The notes under the pieces are model-generated. The model ran no database searches and was not told the origin of the DNA. It saw only the letters and a list, made by a program, of their open reading frames with translations. Position numbers and translations under genes: made by a program. Of a DNA stretch of 64,000 nucleotides, positions 16,216 to 24,697 are shown one piece after another. Origin of the DNA: Candidatus Effluviviaceae Genus I sp. (lineage in GTDB: Bacteria; Joyebacterota; Joyebacteria; Joyebacterales; Joyebacteraceae); NCBI GenBank assembly GCA_016867725.1, contig VGIX01000002.1:1-64000 (forward strand). Direction: 5' to 3'. Numbering within the stretch: position 1 is the first letter of the stretch; the number at the start of each line of letters is the position of its first letter.

Positions 16216-16509
16216 TTGAAGAAGATCTACGTGGGCAATCTGCCCTACACTGCATCCGAGAACGAGATCCGGGACCTGTTCACGCGGTTCGGCACCGTGC
16301 ACTCCGTGAACGTGATCAACGACCGCGACACGGGACGGCCCAGGGGCTTCGGCTTCGTCCAGATGGACGACAAGGAAGCGGACGCTGCCATCAGCGCCCT
16401 GGACGGTCAGGACTTCGGAGGCCGTACGCTCCGCGTGAACGAGGCGAGAGAGCGCGAGGGGCGCGGCGCCGGAGGGGGCCGCGACAGGGACTCGAGGCGC
16501 AGCTGGTAG
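16216..16509 (+). CDS. RRM-domain RNA-binding protein
   Basis: A 97-residue protein made of one RNA-recognition motif and a short Gly/Arg-rich tail. RNP-2 is IYVGNL (residues 4-9) and RNP-1 is RGFGFVQM; the acidic loop DRDTGRPRG lies between. It resembles the cold-induced Rbp proteins of cyanobacteria and other bacteria. It probably binds single-stranded RNA, for example to stabilise mRNA. The TTG start at 16216 is chosen because it gives the standard N-terminus (LKKIYVGNL) and follows GGAGGGAGTAAGG; no nearby ATG or GTG is in frame. An intrinsic terminator follows. Confidence 0.9.
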   Translation: MKKIYVGNLPYTASENEIRDLFTRFGTVHSVNVINDRDTGRPRGFGFVQMDDKEADAAISALDGQDFGGRTLRVNEAREREGRGAGGGRDRDSRRSW

Positions 16510-16535
16510 GTTTCGGATCGTCGGGAGACACGCGG

Positions 16536-16567
16536 CGCCGCGGCATTCGTGCCGCGGCGTTGCGTTT
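16536..16567 (+). terminator. intrinsic terminator after the RRM gene, possibly bidirectional
   Basis: A perfect 10-bp stem (16536-16545 with 16550-16559) closes a TTCG tetraloop and is followed by TTGCGTTT. It lies between the RRM gene and the converging transporter gene, so it may stop transcription from both sides. Confidence 0.75.
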
Positions 16568-16577
16568 CACGGGGCCG

Positions 16578-17465
16578 TCAGCAGAGGGTCACCGTCGCGA
16601 CGCCCCCGAGGGCGAGCGCCACTGCGGCGAGCTTGCGGAGCGTGATGCGCTCCTTGAGGACGAGAGCCGCGACCGGCAGGACGAAGACGGCGCTCGTCTG
16701 GTTGAGGATGGATGCCGTGGACGCGAGCGTGTACTTGATGCCGGCGATCCACACGATCATCGCGAGGTAGGCTCCGAGGACGGACGCCGGGACGGCGACC
16801 TTCCACGCGGGTGACGGCCGAAAGGCATGCCACACGTAGCGTCTGCTCGGGGAAGCGGCGACGACGAGCAGGAGGGCGCCCACGCCGGCGGCCATGCGCA
16901 CGGTCGAAGACCAGAGCACGGGCGAGCGGTCGAGCACCGGCTTGGCGATGACGACACCGAGGGCCATGAGGGCGAACGCCAGAGCTCCGAGGAGCGTTCC
17001 CCGGCGGATGTCGGCCCTCGTCACGCCGGGCGGAGGCTCGTGGCCCGCGGACAGCAGCACCCCGGAGAGGATGAGGGCCGCTCCGATGAGATCGCCTATC
17101 GACAGCCGCTCGGCGAGGAACGCGGCGGACAGAAGGACCACGAGGGGGCTGTAGCAACACCCTATGACCTGCGAGAGGCCGGCGCCCACGAGGTTGAGGC
17201 TCTTGAAGAAGATCGTATCGGCCAGCGTGATGCCCACGATCCCGCTGAGCGCGAGGAGCGCGTAGTCGCGAAGCGGCGCCTCGGGGAGGGTCGCACGCGC
17301 GGAGGGCGCGAGGGTGATGGCGAGGAGGGCCGTCGCGATCGAGTTCTTGAAGACGTTCAGCGACAGCGGGGAGAAGCCCCTTCCGCTGATCCTGAAGAGG
17401 ACGACCGAGAACGCCCAGATGAGGGCCGCGAGCACCGAGAGGAGCTCGCCTGCGTGGGACGCCAC
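16578..17465 (-). CDS. EamA/DMT-family transporter
   Basis: A 295-residue inner-membrane protein with ten predicted hydrophobic segments in two EamA repeats. Features include ALIWAFSVVLFRISGRG at the start, GIVGITLADTIFFKSLNLVG in repeat one, and the second repeat's YTLASTASILNQTSAVFVLP. The sequence differs clearly from the DMT protein at 6115. The substrate is unknown. Start: the GTG whose first base is 17465 follows GAGAGGTCTCAC on the minus strand and begins just before TM1; an earlier in-frame start would add a basic, non-membrane extension. It converges with the RRM gene and diverges from rplU. Confidence 0.85.
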   Translation of the reverse strand: MASHAGELLSVLAALIWAFSVVLFRISGRGFSPLSLNVFKNSIATALLAITLAPSARATLPEAPLRDYALLALSGIVGITLADTIFFKSLNLVGAGLSQVIGCCYSPLVVLLSAAFLAERLSIGDLIGAALILSGVLLSAGHEPPPGVTRADIRRGTLLGALAFALMALGVVIAKPVLDRSPVLWSSTVRMAAGVGALLLVVAASPSRRYVWHAFRPSPAWKVAVPASVLGAYLAMIVWIAGIKYTLASTASILNQTSAVFVLPVAALVLKERITLRKLAAVALALGGVATVTLC

Positions 17466-17581
17466 GTGAGACCTCTCCGCGGCGGCCCGCGAGACGCTGC
17501 GGGCTGCGCGTGTCTGTCCTGAATGGGTGACGGCGAGGGAGGATAACAGCGAGCCTGCGCCCTGTCCACTCAGATTCCGGC

Positions 17582-17610
17582 TTGACACGTCCCGCCACAC
17601 GCCGTAGGAT
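17582..17610 (+). promoter_or_regulatory. strong sigma-70-type promoter for rplU-rpmA
   Basis: TTGACA (17582-17587), perfect consensus, and TAGGAT (17605-17610) with a 17-base spacer. Predicted start near 17617, about 50 bases before the rplU GTG. Confidence 0.75.
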
Positions 17611-17668
17611 GCAAGTTCGTACCAGAAGGCCCGGACGGGGCCGACATGAGATGCTCGAGGAGGACGCT

Positions 17669-17983
17669 GTGGAATACGCGATTGTGAGGACAGGAGGTCT
17701 CCAGTACCGGGTGTCGGCGGGTGAGACGGTCCGCGTGCCCCGCGTCAACGCGGACGTCGGCGGAACCGTGGAGCTCGGGGAGGTGCTGGCGGTGTCGCGG
17801 GGGGGAACGCTCACGGTCGGGACGCCTCTCGTGGAGAACGCTCGGGTGCTTGCGGAGGTCGTGGCGCACGGGCTGGGCGGGAAGGTCCTCGTGTTCAAGA
17901 AGAAGCGGAAGAAGGGCTACCAGGTCAAGAAGGGGCACCGCCAGGGGTTCACGGAGGTTCGCATCAGGGACATCTCCGTCTAG
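17669..17983 (+). CDS. rplU: 50S ribosomal protein L21
   Basis: A 104-residue ribosomal protein that binds 23S rRNA and contacts L20. The N-terminus VEYAIVRTGGLQYRVSAGE and the basic C-terminal segment (LVFKKKRKKGYQVKKGHRQ) are diagnostic. The normal family pattern is 'GGKQYRV'; here the Lys is Leu. The GTG at 17669 follows CGAGGAGGACGCT. It is encoded directly upstream of rpmA, the usual arrangement in bacteria, and the pair is bounded by a consensus-like promoter and an intrinsic terminator. Confidence 0.95.
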   Translation: MEYAIVRTGGLQYRVSAGETVRVPRVNADVGGTVELGEVLAVSRGGTLTVGTPLVENARVLAEVVAHGLGGKVLVFKKKRKKGYQVKKGHRQGFTEVRIRDISV

Positions 17984-18013
17984 GGCGGATGGCCCGTCTC
18001 TCGGAGGTTCGCG

Positions 18014-18262
18014 GTGGCACACAAGAAGGGCGTTGGAAGTTCACGAAACGGTCGCGACTCCCACTCGCAGCGGCTCGGCGTGAAGCGCTACGGCGGTGAG
18101 GCCGTGCGCGCGGGCACGATCATCCTCAAGCAGCGCGGAACGAAGATCTACCCGGGTCGGAACGTCGGCCGCGGAGGCGACGACACCCTCTTCGCGCTGA
18201 AGGACGGGCAGGTCAAGTTCGAGCGATGGGGACGGGACCGGAAGCGCGTCAGCGTCGTGTAG
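18014..18262 (+). CDS. rpmA: 50S ribosomal protein L27
   Basis: An 82-residue ribosomal protein whose N-terminal tail reaches the peptidyl-transferase centre. [20 protein letters not shown] is the classic L27 start. It has no Firmicute-type cleavable N-terminal extension. The family pattern IIVRQRGT appears here as IILKQRGT. The GTG start follows TCGGAGGTTCGCG. It is the second gene of the rplU-rpmA pair; obgE, which often follows, is not here. Confidence 0.97.
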   Translation: MAHKKGVGSSRNGRDSHSQRLGVKRYGGEAVRAGTIILKQRGTKIYPGRNVGRGGDDTLFALKDGQVKFERWGRDRKRVSVV

Positions 18263-18273
18263 GCTCGTCTGGG

Positions 18274-18324
18274 AAGAGGTGCAGCGGCGGGACGAGGCTT
18301 CCCCTGAGGCACCTCTTTCTCTTT
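18274..18324 (+). terminator. intrinsic terminator after rpmA
   Basis: AAGAGGTGC (18274-18282) pairs with GCACCTCTT (18309-18317) around a 26-base loop that can fold further, followed by TCTCTTT. Confidence 0.7.
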
Positions 18325-18368
18325 GGGCGTCGGCGCCTGCGGCGCAGACTGGGACCTGGGGGTGATGC

Positions 18369-19022
18369 ATGAGGATCACGTGGCTCGGGCACGCGTCCTT
18401 TCTCATCGAGACCGCCGACGGGACCAGGGTGATCACGGATCCCTTCGAGGCCGGTTCGTATGAGGGAGCGGTGGGATACGAGCCGATCTGCGAGCGCGCG
18501 GACATCGTGACCGTGAGCCACGAGCATGCCGACCACAACGCCGTCGGCTGCGTGACGGGGGGACCCGAGATCGTGCGCGAAGCGGGCGAGCGCACGGTGC
18601 GCGGCGTGACCGTGCGCGGCGTGCCGTCGTACCACGACGACAGCAGAGGGCGCGAGCGGGGGGCGAACACGATGTTCGTCATCGAGGCGGACGGGCTGCG
18701 GGTCGCGCATCTCGGGGATCTCGGTCATCAGCTGTCCGCGGACGAGGCGAAGGCGGTCGGGCGCGTGGACGTGCTGCTCGCTCCGGTCGGGGGCCACTTC
18801 ACGATCGGCCCGGAGGATGCGAAGCGCGTCGTCGAGCGCCTCGGGGCGCGGGTCGTGATCCCGATGCACTACAAGACCGACGTGCTCGGCTTTCCGATCC
18901 GTCCGGTGGACGACTTCCTGAAGCTCATGGGTCGGGTCGAGCGCCCGGGGCGCCGATCCCTGGAGGTCCGGTCCGAGGACACGGCCGGCGAGACCAAGGT
19001 CGTCGTGCTCGACTACTGCTGA
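18369..19022 (+). CDS. MBL-fold metal-dependent hydrolase (UlaG/UPF0173-like)
   Basis: A 217-residue metallo-beta-lactamase-fold protein. The N-terminal MRITWLGHASFLIET, the metal motif SHEHADH (HxHxDH), the later LRVAHLGDLGHQL and the C-terminal IPMHYKT fit the UlaG/UPF0173 group. Related proteins hydrolyse lactones or phosphodiesters, but most members have no known substrate. It stands alone between the rpmA terminator and a hairpin that precedes kdsB. The ATG at 18369 follows GGGGGTGATGC. Confidence 0.85.
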   Translation: MRITWLGHASFLIETADGTRVITDPFEAGSYEGAVGYEPICERADIVTVSHEHADHNAVGCVTGGPEIVREAGERTVRGVTVRGVPSYHDDSRGRERGANTMFVIEADGLRVAHLGDLGHQLSADEAKAVGRVDVLLAPVGGHFTIGPEDAKRVVERLGARVVIPMHYKTDVLGFPIRPVDDFLKLMGRVERPGRRSLEVRSEDTAGETKVVVLDYC

Positions 19023-19028
19023 TCCCAT

Positions 19029-19051
19029 CTCGGGCGCCGCCGGCGCCCGAG
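19029..19051 (+). terminator. hairpin, probable terminator between the hydrolase and kdsB
   Basis: A perfect 10-bp stem (19029-19038 with 19042-19051) with a 3-base loop, 7 bases after the hydrolase stop. The following bases (GTCTTGCG) are poor in T, so termination may be weak. Confidence 0.45.
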
Positions 19052-19071
19052 GTCTTGCGCGAGGTGGCGGC

Positions 19072-19845
19072 GTGGCGCGATCGCTGGCGCTCTGCGTGGT
19101 CCCCGCCCGGCTTGGATCGAGCCGGTTCCCAGGCAAAGTGCTGGCGGAGCTTGCCGGCAAACCCCTCGTCCGGCACGCGTACGAGCGGGCGTCGGCCGCA
19201 TCGCTCGTGGGCGCGGTGGTCGTGGCCACGGACAGCCCCGAGGTCGAGCGGGCCGTCGCGCGCTTCGGCGGCCGCGTCGTGCGCGTTGACGTGCCCTGCC
19301 CGACCGGGAGCGACCGTGTGGCGGCCGCCGCGAAGGACCTCCCCGGCGATCTCGTGGTGAACCTCCAGGCGGACCAGCCGCGCATTCACCCGTCCGACAT
19401 CGATCGCGTGATCGGTCGTCTCGTGAGCGCGCCGGATCTGGACATGACGACGCTTGCGTTCCGATCGGAGGACCCTGCGGGCTACGCAAGCAGGGACGTG
19501 GTCAAGGTCGTCACCGACGGTCGCGGGAGGGCCCTCTACTTCTCCCGTGCCGGGATACCAGCCTCGCGGGACGCCTCCGGAACACCTTGGTACTTCCACC
19601 ACGTGGGCATATACTGCTTCCGCCGCGCGGCCTTGGAGCGCTTCGCGGCGCTTCCGCAGAGCGATCTTGAGCGGCTGGAGTCGCTCGAGCAGCTGCGTGC
19701 TCTGGAAGACGGGATGTCGATCGGGGTCGTGCTGTCGGACAGCGGATGCGCCGGCGTGGACAGGGAACGGGACCTCGACGAGGCCGTGCGGGCGCTGGCC
19801 TCGGAGGGGCCACGGCCCGGAGAGGGCCCAGGGGAGGACGGGTGA
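19072..19845 (+). CDS. kdsB: 3-deoxy-manno-octulosonate cytidylyltransferase (CMP-KDO synthetase)
   Basis: A 257-residue cytosolic enzyme that activates KDO with CTP to give CMP-KDO, the donor used by KDO transferase in lipid A core synthesis. It has the nucleotide-binding N-terminus [18 protein letters not shown], the substrate-contact PTGSDRV, the metal-site NLQADQP (NxQGDxP in most members, here Ala for Gly) and a late HHVGIYCFR. The GTG at 19072 follows GAGGTGGCGGC. It overlaps pyrG by 4 bases, so CTP supply and CTP use are translationally coupled. Confidence 0.93.
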   Translation: MARSLALCVVPARLGSSRFPGKVLAELAGKPLVRHAYERASAASLVGAVVVATDSPEVERAVARFGGRVVRVDVPCPTGSDRVAAAAKDLPGDLVVNLQADQPRIHPSDIDRVIGRLVSAPDLDMTTLAFRSEDPAGYASRDVVKVVTDGRGRALYFSRAGIPASRDASGTPWYFHHVGIYCFRRAALERFAALPQSDLERLESLEQLRALEDGMSIGVVLSDSGCAGVDRERDLDEAVRALASEGPRPGEGPGEDG

Positions 19846-21464
19846 ACGAACGCAGCGCCGCAACGAAGTACATCTTCGTCACCGGGGGCGTGGTGTCCGC
19901 CCTGGGGAAGGGCATCGCGTCCGCGTCGCTCGGCTATCTGCTGAAGAACCGCGGGCTCGGAGTCACGCTCCAGAAGTGCGACCCGTACCTCAATGTGGAC
20001 CCCGGCACGATGAGCCCGTTCCAGCACGGAGAGGTCTTCGTCACGGACGACGGCGCCGAGACCGATCTCGACCTGGGCCACTACGAGCGGTTCCTCGACC
20101 GCGCGCTGTCGCGCGACAACAACGTGACGGCGGGACAGGTGTACGAGGCGGTCATCGCGCACGAGCGCAAGGGCACGTATCTCGGCGGAACCGTCCAGGT
20201 CATCCCTCACGTAACCAACGAGATCAAGGCGAGGATCACGTCGCTGTCGCGCGGCCCCGACACGGACGCGGTGATCGCGGAGATCGGCGGCACGGTCGGC
20301 GACATCGAGAGTCTGCCGTTCCTCGAGGCCATCAGGCAGATGCGTCTCGAGCTGGGCGTCGAGAACACCCTCTTCATCCACCTGACGCTCGTGCCCTTCA
20401 TCAGGAGCGCCGGGGAGCTCAAGACGAAACCGACCCAGCACAGCGTGCGGGCGCTGCGCGACATCGGCATCCAACCGGACATCCTGCTGTGCCGCGCCGA
20501 GCGGTCGCTGGACGCCGATCTGAAACGGAAGATCGCGCTCTTCTGCAACGTGGAGGTCGAGGCCGTCATCGACGCGGTGGACGTGGCGTCGATCTACGAG
20601 GTGCCGCTGCGGTTCCACGCGGACGGGCTGGACGAGCTCGTGCTGAGGAAGCTCCGCGTTGACGCTCGCGCCGCGGACCTCGCGCCGCTCGAGCGCCTTG
20701 TTTCGCGCGTCACGAGCCCGTCGCGCGAGGTGACGATCGCCGTCTGCGGCAAGTACACGGGGCTCAAGGACGCGTACAAGAGCATCATCGAGGCGTTCGT
20801 GCACGCCGGGGCCGAGAACGATGCGCGCGTCCATCTGGCCTGGGTGGACGCCGAGGAGATCGAGAAGAGGGGAAGCGGGGACGAGCTGCTCGCGGGCTGC
20901 AGCGGCATCCTCGTTCCGGGAGGCTTCGGAGTTCGCGGGATCGAGGGCAAGGCCCTGGCGGCCGGCTACGCGCGGCGAAACGGCGTCCCGTATCTGGGGA
21001 TCTGCCTCGGCATGGAGTGCGCGGTCATCGAGTTCGCGCGGAACGTGTGCGGGCTTGCGCGCGCGAATTCGGCGGAGTTCGACGCGGAGACCCCGGATCC
21101 CGTGATCGACCTCATGCCCGAGCAGAAGAAGGTCATCAACATGGGCGGCACGATGCGTCTCGGCGCCTACGAGTGCCGTCTGGAGCCGCGGTCGAAGGCC
21201 CGCGCGGCATACGGCGCCGACGCGGTGAGGGAGCGGCACCGGCATCGCTACGAGTACAACGGCCGGTACCGCGAGACCTTCGAGTCCAAGGGACTGGTGG
21301 CGTCGGGGATCAACCCGGCGACCGGGCTCGTCGAGATCGTGGAGATCGCCGGGCACCCGTGGTTCGTCGCGTGTCAGTTCCACCCCGAGTTCCTGTCGAG
21401 GCCGGGGCGCGCGCACCCGCTCTTCCGGGAGTTCGTGCGGGCCGCGCTGGCCCGGGAGCGTTGA
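19842..21464 (+). CDS. pyrG: CTP synthase
   Basis: A 540-residue two-domain enzyme converting UTP, ATP and glutamine to CTP. The synthase domain begins [17 protein letters not shown] (nucleotide-binding) and includes [20 protein letters not shown]. The C-terminal class I glutamine amidotransferase domain has the nucleophile Cys388 in YLGICLGME and the His of [11 protein letters not shown]. Length and motifs are standard. The GTG at 19842 overlaps the kdsB stop. In many proteobacteria pyrG lies next to kdsA, as it does here. Confidence 0.97.
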   Translation: MNERSAATKYIFVTGGVVSALGKGIASASLGYLLKNRGLGVTLQKCDPYLNVDPGTMSPFQHGEVFVTDDGAETDLDLGHYERFLDRALSRDNNVTAGQVYEAVIAHERKGTYLGGTVQVIPHVTNEIKARITSLSRGPDTDAVIAEIGGTVGDIESLPFLEAIRQMRLELGVENTLFIHLTLVPFIRSAGELKTKPTQHSVRALRDIGIQPDILLCRAERSLDADLKRKIALFCNVEVEAVIDAVDVASIYEVPLRFHADGLDELVLRKLRVDARAADLAPLERLVSRVTSPSREVTIAVCGKYTGLKDAYKSIIEAFVHAGAENDARVHLAWVDAEEIEKRGSGDELLAGCSGILVPGGFGVRGIEGKALAAGYARRNGVPYLGICLGMECAVIEFARNVCGLARANSAEFDAETPDPVIDLMPEQKKVINMGGTMRLGAYECRLEPRSKARAAYGADAVRERHRHRYEYNGRYRETFESKGLVASGINPATGLVEIVEIAGHPWFVACQFHPEFLSRPGRAHPLFREFVRAALARER

Positions 21465-21468
21465 CGAG

Positions 21469-22311
21469 ATGCCGCAGCGCACCGTTCGCATCGGCGACGT
21501 GGAGGTCGGAGCGGGGAGGGGCCTGGCGCTCATCGCCGGGCCCTGCGCGATCGAGAGCGAGGAGCTCACGCTCGGCGTCGCGGAGGCGCTCGTGCGGATC
21601 GCGGCGGACCTCGGCGTCCCGCTCGTCTTCAAGTCGTCCTACCTGAAGGACAATCGCATGTCTCCCGGCGCGTTCGCGGGTCCGGGCCTGGAGGAGGGTC
21701 TGAGGATCCTCGAGCGCGTGAAGCGGGAGTTCGGCGTGCCCGTGATCTCGGATGTGCACGAGCGGGAGGAGGTCGGCCACGCCGCGCGGGTGCTGGACGC
21801 GCTGCAGATCCCGGCCTTCCTGTGCCGCCAGACGCGCCTGCTCGAGGCCGCGTGCGCGACGGGGCTTCCCCTGAACATCAAGAAGGGGCAGTTCATGGCG
21901 CCGGAGGACATGCGGCACATCGTGGCCAAGGCCGCCGCCGCTGGGAGCCACCGCGTGATGCTCACGGAGCGCGGCGCGTCGTTCGGCTATCACGACCTCG
22001 TCGTCGACATGCGCTCGATCGGGACCATGCGGGGGTTCGGATGCCCCGTGGTCTTCGACGCCACGCACAGCGTGCAGCGGCCGGGATCCGCGGGCGGAAC
22101 GTCGGGCGGTTCGCCCGAGTTCGTGCCTCTGCTGGCGAGGGCCGCGTGCGCCGCGGGCTGCGACGCGCTCTTCGTCGAGACCCACCCGGATCCGTCGAGC
22201 GCCCTGTCCGACGCGCTGTCGATGGTCCCGCTCTCGGAGCTCCCGGGCGTCCTCGAGGGCGCCGTGGCCGTGGCGAAGGCCGTGCGGCAGGGGAAGGGGC
22301 TCGGAGCATGA
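21469..22311 (+). CDS. kdsA: 3-deoxy-8-phosphooctulonate synthase (KDO-8-P synthase)
   Basis: A 280-residue TIM-barrel enzyme that condenses arabinose 5-phosphate with PEP to KDO 8-phosphate. The N-terminal LIAGPCAIESEE carries the Cys that marks the metal-dependent class (as in Aquifex); metal-independent enzymes such as E. coli have Asn there. Other motifs: VFKSSYLKDNRMSPGAFAGPGLEEGL (residues 49-74 region), NIKKGQFMAPEDM and VFDATHSVQRPG. The ATG at 21469 lies 4 bases after pyrG. The stop overlaps the kdsC start by 4 bases. Confidence 0.96.
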   Translation: MPQRTVRIGDVEVGAGRGLALIAGPCAIESEELTLGVAEALVRIAADLGVPLVFKSSYLKDNRMSPGAFAGPGLEEGLRILERVKREFGVPVISDVHEREEVGHAARVLDALQIPAFLCRQTRLLEAACATGLPLNIKKGQFMAPEDMRHIVAKAAAAGSHRVMLTERGASFGYHDLVVDMRSIGTMRGFGCPVVFDATHSVQRPGSAGGTSGGSPEFVPLLARAACAAGCDALFVETHPDPSSALSDALSMVPLSELPGVLEGAVAVAKAVRQGKGLGA

Positions 22312-22847
22312 GGCCTGTCGAACGGGCGCTCGCGCTCGGGATCAAGCTGCTCGTGCTCGACGTGGACGGCGTGCTCACGGACGGCCGGCTCATCCTCGGG
22401 CGGGCCGGCGAGGAGATCAAGGCGTTCTCCGTGAAGGACGGCGTCGGCATCAAGGTCGCGCAGTTCGCCGGTATCGAGGTCGCCTTCCTGTCGGCGCGCT
22501 CGTCGGAGATCGTGATGCGGCGGGCCGAGATGCTCGGCGTGCGGGAGGTGCGACAGGGCAAGGAGCGCAAGCTCCCCGTCGTGCGCGAGATGGCGGCCGC
22601 GAGGGGCATCACGCTCGATGAGATCGCCTACGTCGGCGACGATGTGGTGGATCTGGAGCCGGTCGCTGAGGTCGGCCTCGGCGTGGCCGTCGCGGACGCC
22701 TGCGCGGACCTCCTTGCGGCGGCGGACCGCGTGACGGATGCCGCCGGCGGCTGCGGCGCCGCGCGCGAGACCATAGAGGCCATCCTCAGGGCGCGGGGCG
22801 ACTGGACGGACGCGTACCGCGGCTATCTGGCGGCGGCGCGCGAGTAG
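22308..22847 (+). CDS. kdsC: KDO-8-phosphate phosphatase (HAD superfamily, C0 type)
   Basis: A 179-residue HAD phosphatase that releases KDO from KDO 8-phosphate. Motif I is LVLDVDGVLTDG with the nucleophile Asp, motif II lies in FLSARSS, and motif IV is YVGDDVVDLE. Absence of a large cap and the length of about 180 residues match the tetrameric KdsC/YrbI class. The ATG overlaps kdsA by 4 bases. It is followed by kdsD, so genes for all four steps from ribulose 5-phosphate to CMP-KDO are contiguous apart from pyrG. Confidence 0.94.
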   Translation: MRPVERALALGIKLLVLDVDGVLTDGRLILGRAGEEIKAFSVKDGVGIKVAQFAGIEVAFLSARSSEIVMRRAEMLGVREVRQGKERKLPVVREMAAARGITLDEIAYVGDDVVDLEPVAEVGLGVAVADACADLLAAADRVTDAAGGCGAARETIEAILRARGDWTDAYRGYLAAARE

Positions 22848-22858
22848 GGAGACACATC

Positions 22859-23875
22859 CTGGAGCGGCATACGGACCAGAGTCCCGAGACCCGCGGGCTC
22901 ACGGACGAGGGCATCCTGCGCATCGGCAGGGGGGTGCTCGAGGCGGAGGCGGACGCCGTGCGCGCGCTTTCCGCCCGGCTCGGCCTGCCGTTCGCGCGCG
23001 CGGTGCGGGTCATCGTCGCGTCGCGCGGGACGGTCGTGGTCTCGGGCATGGGCAAGTCGGGCGTCGTCGCGCGGAAGATCGCGGCGACGTTCGCGAGCAC
23101 GGGCACGCCTGCGGTGTTCCTCCACCCGGGCGATGCCGCGCACGGCGACCTCGGGATGGTGGGCTCCGGAGACGTCGTCCTCGTCGTGTCGAAGAGCGGG
23201 GAGGGCGACGAGCTTCTGAGGATCCTGCCCGCGGTCCGGGCGCTCGGCGCGACCATCGTGGCGATCACCGGCGCCCCCGACTCCGCGCTGGCCCGGCAGG
23301 CGCACGTGGCGTTGGACGCGCGCGTGGAGCGCGAGGCCTGCCCCATGGACCTCGTGCCCACGGCCAGCACGACCGCCGCGCTCGCGCTCGGGGACGCGCT
23401 CGCGGTCGCCGTGCTCGAGGAGAAGCGGATCGACCGCAGCACCTTCGCCCTGTACCACCCCGGCGGCGTGCTCGGGAAGCGGCTGCTGCTCCGCGTGCGG
23501 GACGTCATGCACTCGGGCGACGAGCTCCCCGCGGTGCGAGAGGACGCCCTCATGAAGGACGCCCTGTGCGAGATCGTGAACAAGCGCCTCGGTCTGACGA
23601 CGGTCGTCGACGGCGAGGGAGTGCTCGTCGGGATCATCACGGACGGCGATCTCAAGCGCATCCTGATGCAGCGAGCGGACATCCTCGACACGCGCGTGGG
23701 CGACGTGATGACGAGGTCCCCCAAGACGATCCGCGGCGAGGAACTCGTGGCGACGGCGCTCGAGCGGATGGAGACCCTGGCCGCCACCCCCATCACTTCC
23801 CTTGTCGTGCTCTCCGACAGCGGCGCCCCCGACGGCGTCATTCACATCCACGACTGCCTGAAGGCCGTTCGCTGA
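22859..23875 (+). CDS. kdsD: arabinose-5-phosphate isomerase
   Basis: About 338 residues: an SIS sugar-isomerase domain (GTVVVSGMGKSGVVARK, FLHPGDAAHGDLGMV, VSKSGEGDEL) and two C-terminal CBS repeats (VRDVMHSGDELPAV and VGDVMTRSPKTI). KdsD/KpsF converts ribulose 5-phosphate to arabinose 5-phosphate, the substrate of KdsA. The start is uncertain. GTG 22934 gives a protein lacking the usual N-terminal helix. CTG at 22859, after AGGGAGACACATC, restores a family-like N-terminus (GILRIGRGVLEAEADAV) and is preferred here; no in-frame ATG or TTG exists between them. It ends before two promoters that drive lptC. Confidence 0.92.
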   Translation: MERHTDQSPETRGLTDEGILRIGRGVLEAEADAVRALSARLGLPFARAVRVIVASRGTVVVSGMGKSGVVARKIAATFASTGTPAVFLHPGDAAHGDLGMVGSGDVVLVVSKSGEGDELLRILPAVRALGATIVAITGAPDSALARQAHVALDARVEREACPMDLVPTASTTAALALGDALAVAVLEEKRIDRSTFALYHPGGVLGKRLLLRVRDVMHSGDELPAVREDALMKDALCEIVNKRLGLTTVVDGEGVLVGIITDGDLKRILMQRADILDTRVGDVMTRSPKTIRGEELVATALERMETLAATPITSLVVLSDSGAPDGVIHIHDCLKAVR

Positions 23876-23906
23876 TCCCGTCCCGCCGGCGCGAGCCCAG
23901 GCCCGG

Positions 23907-23935
23907 TTGACCGGAGGGTACCGCTCTGGTATCCT
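23907..23935 (+). promoter_or_regulatory. sigma-70-type promoter P1 upstream of lptC
   Basis: TTGACC (23907-23912) and TATCCT (23930-23935) with a 17-base spacer. Predicted start near 23942, about 200 bases before lptC. Confidence 0.65.
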
Positions 23936-24065
23936 GTCGGCGTCCGGACGGACCGCTCTCCGGAGGCACGAAGGGCTGAGGGGATGGAACGCCGGTCCCT
24001 GGGCGCCTGCCAGGGCGCGCTTGGTACGGCTCTTGCTCGCTTGCGCCGGCTCACGGACCGCCTCC

Positions 24066-24094
24066 TTGAGGCGCGCCGCCCCGGCGGGTATATT
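24066..24094 (+). promoter_or_regulatory. sigma-70-type promoter P2 upstream of lptC
   Basis: TTGAGG (24066-24071) and TATATT (24089-24094, one of the most AT-rich hexamers in the window) with a 17-base spacer. Predicted start near 24101, about 40 bases before the lptC ATG. Together with P1 this gives tandem promoters 159 bases apart. Confidence 0.65.
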
Positions 24095-24142
24095 GGCGCT
24101 CGGCCGGCCGGCGGGCGGCCCGGCGGCGGAGGACAACGGCCG

Positions 24143-24697
24143 ATGGTCTTGCGCAGGATGGCGCTCGGCGCATCGCTCGTGCTCGCGTTCCTTGCGGCGG
24201 CGTGTCAGCACAGCGAACCCACGGGACGGGAGCGCCCGGCGGCGATGCCGGACCAGGAGATCCAGGGCTTCACCCTGACGCAGACCCAGGAGGGAAGGAA
24301 GGTCTGGGTCCTCAAGGCGCGCGAGGCGCTCGTGTTCGAGGCGTCGGACCGCGTCGACGCCAGCGGCGTCCGGGTCGACTTCTACGGGAGCGAGGCGGAG
24401 CTTCGGTCCACGCTGACGGCGGCGACCGGCGTCATCATGCGCCGCACGAACGCGATCGAGGTCAACGGCAGCGTGGTGGTCACGGCGGCGGACGGGACCG
24501 TCCTCACGACGGACAGGCTGGCCTGGGACGAGAGGACGGGGAAGATCAGGTCCGACCGCCCGGTTCGGGTGACGAAGGGCAACGACGTGATGACCGGCAG
24601 CGGCATGGAGGCCGACCCCGACCTCAGGAACCTGAAGGTGAAGGACTTCAAGGCGTACGTGCGCACCCCCGAGGGCGAGCTCGTTGAGGACCGGTGA
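24143..24697 (+). CDS. lptC: LPS export protein LptC, lipoprotein form
   Basis: A 184-residue protein with a lipoprotein signal (lipobox AAAC, Cys at about residue 22) and one OstA/LptC-type beta-jellyroll domain (QEIQGFTLTQTQEGRKVW, AREALVFEASDRVD, ATGVIMRRTNAIEVNG, RLAWDERTGKIRSD). LptC normally hangs from the inner membrane by a helix and passes LPS from LptBFG to LptA. A lipidated form as here occurs in some phyla. The ATG at 24143 follows GGCGGAGGACAACGG. It overlaps lptB by 14 bases. lptA, normally next, is missing. Confidence 0.85.
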   Translation: MVLRRMALGASLVLAFLAAACQHSEPTGRERPAAMPDQEIQGFTLTQTQEGRKVWVLKAREALVFEASDRVDASGVRVDFYGSEAELRSTLTAATGVIMRRTNAIEVNGSVVVTAADGTVLTTDRLAWDERTGKIRSDRPVRVTKGNDVMTGSGMEADPDLRNLKVKDFKAYVRTPEGELVEDR

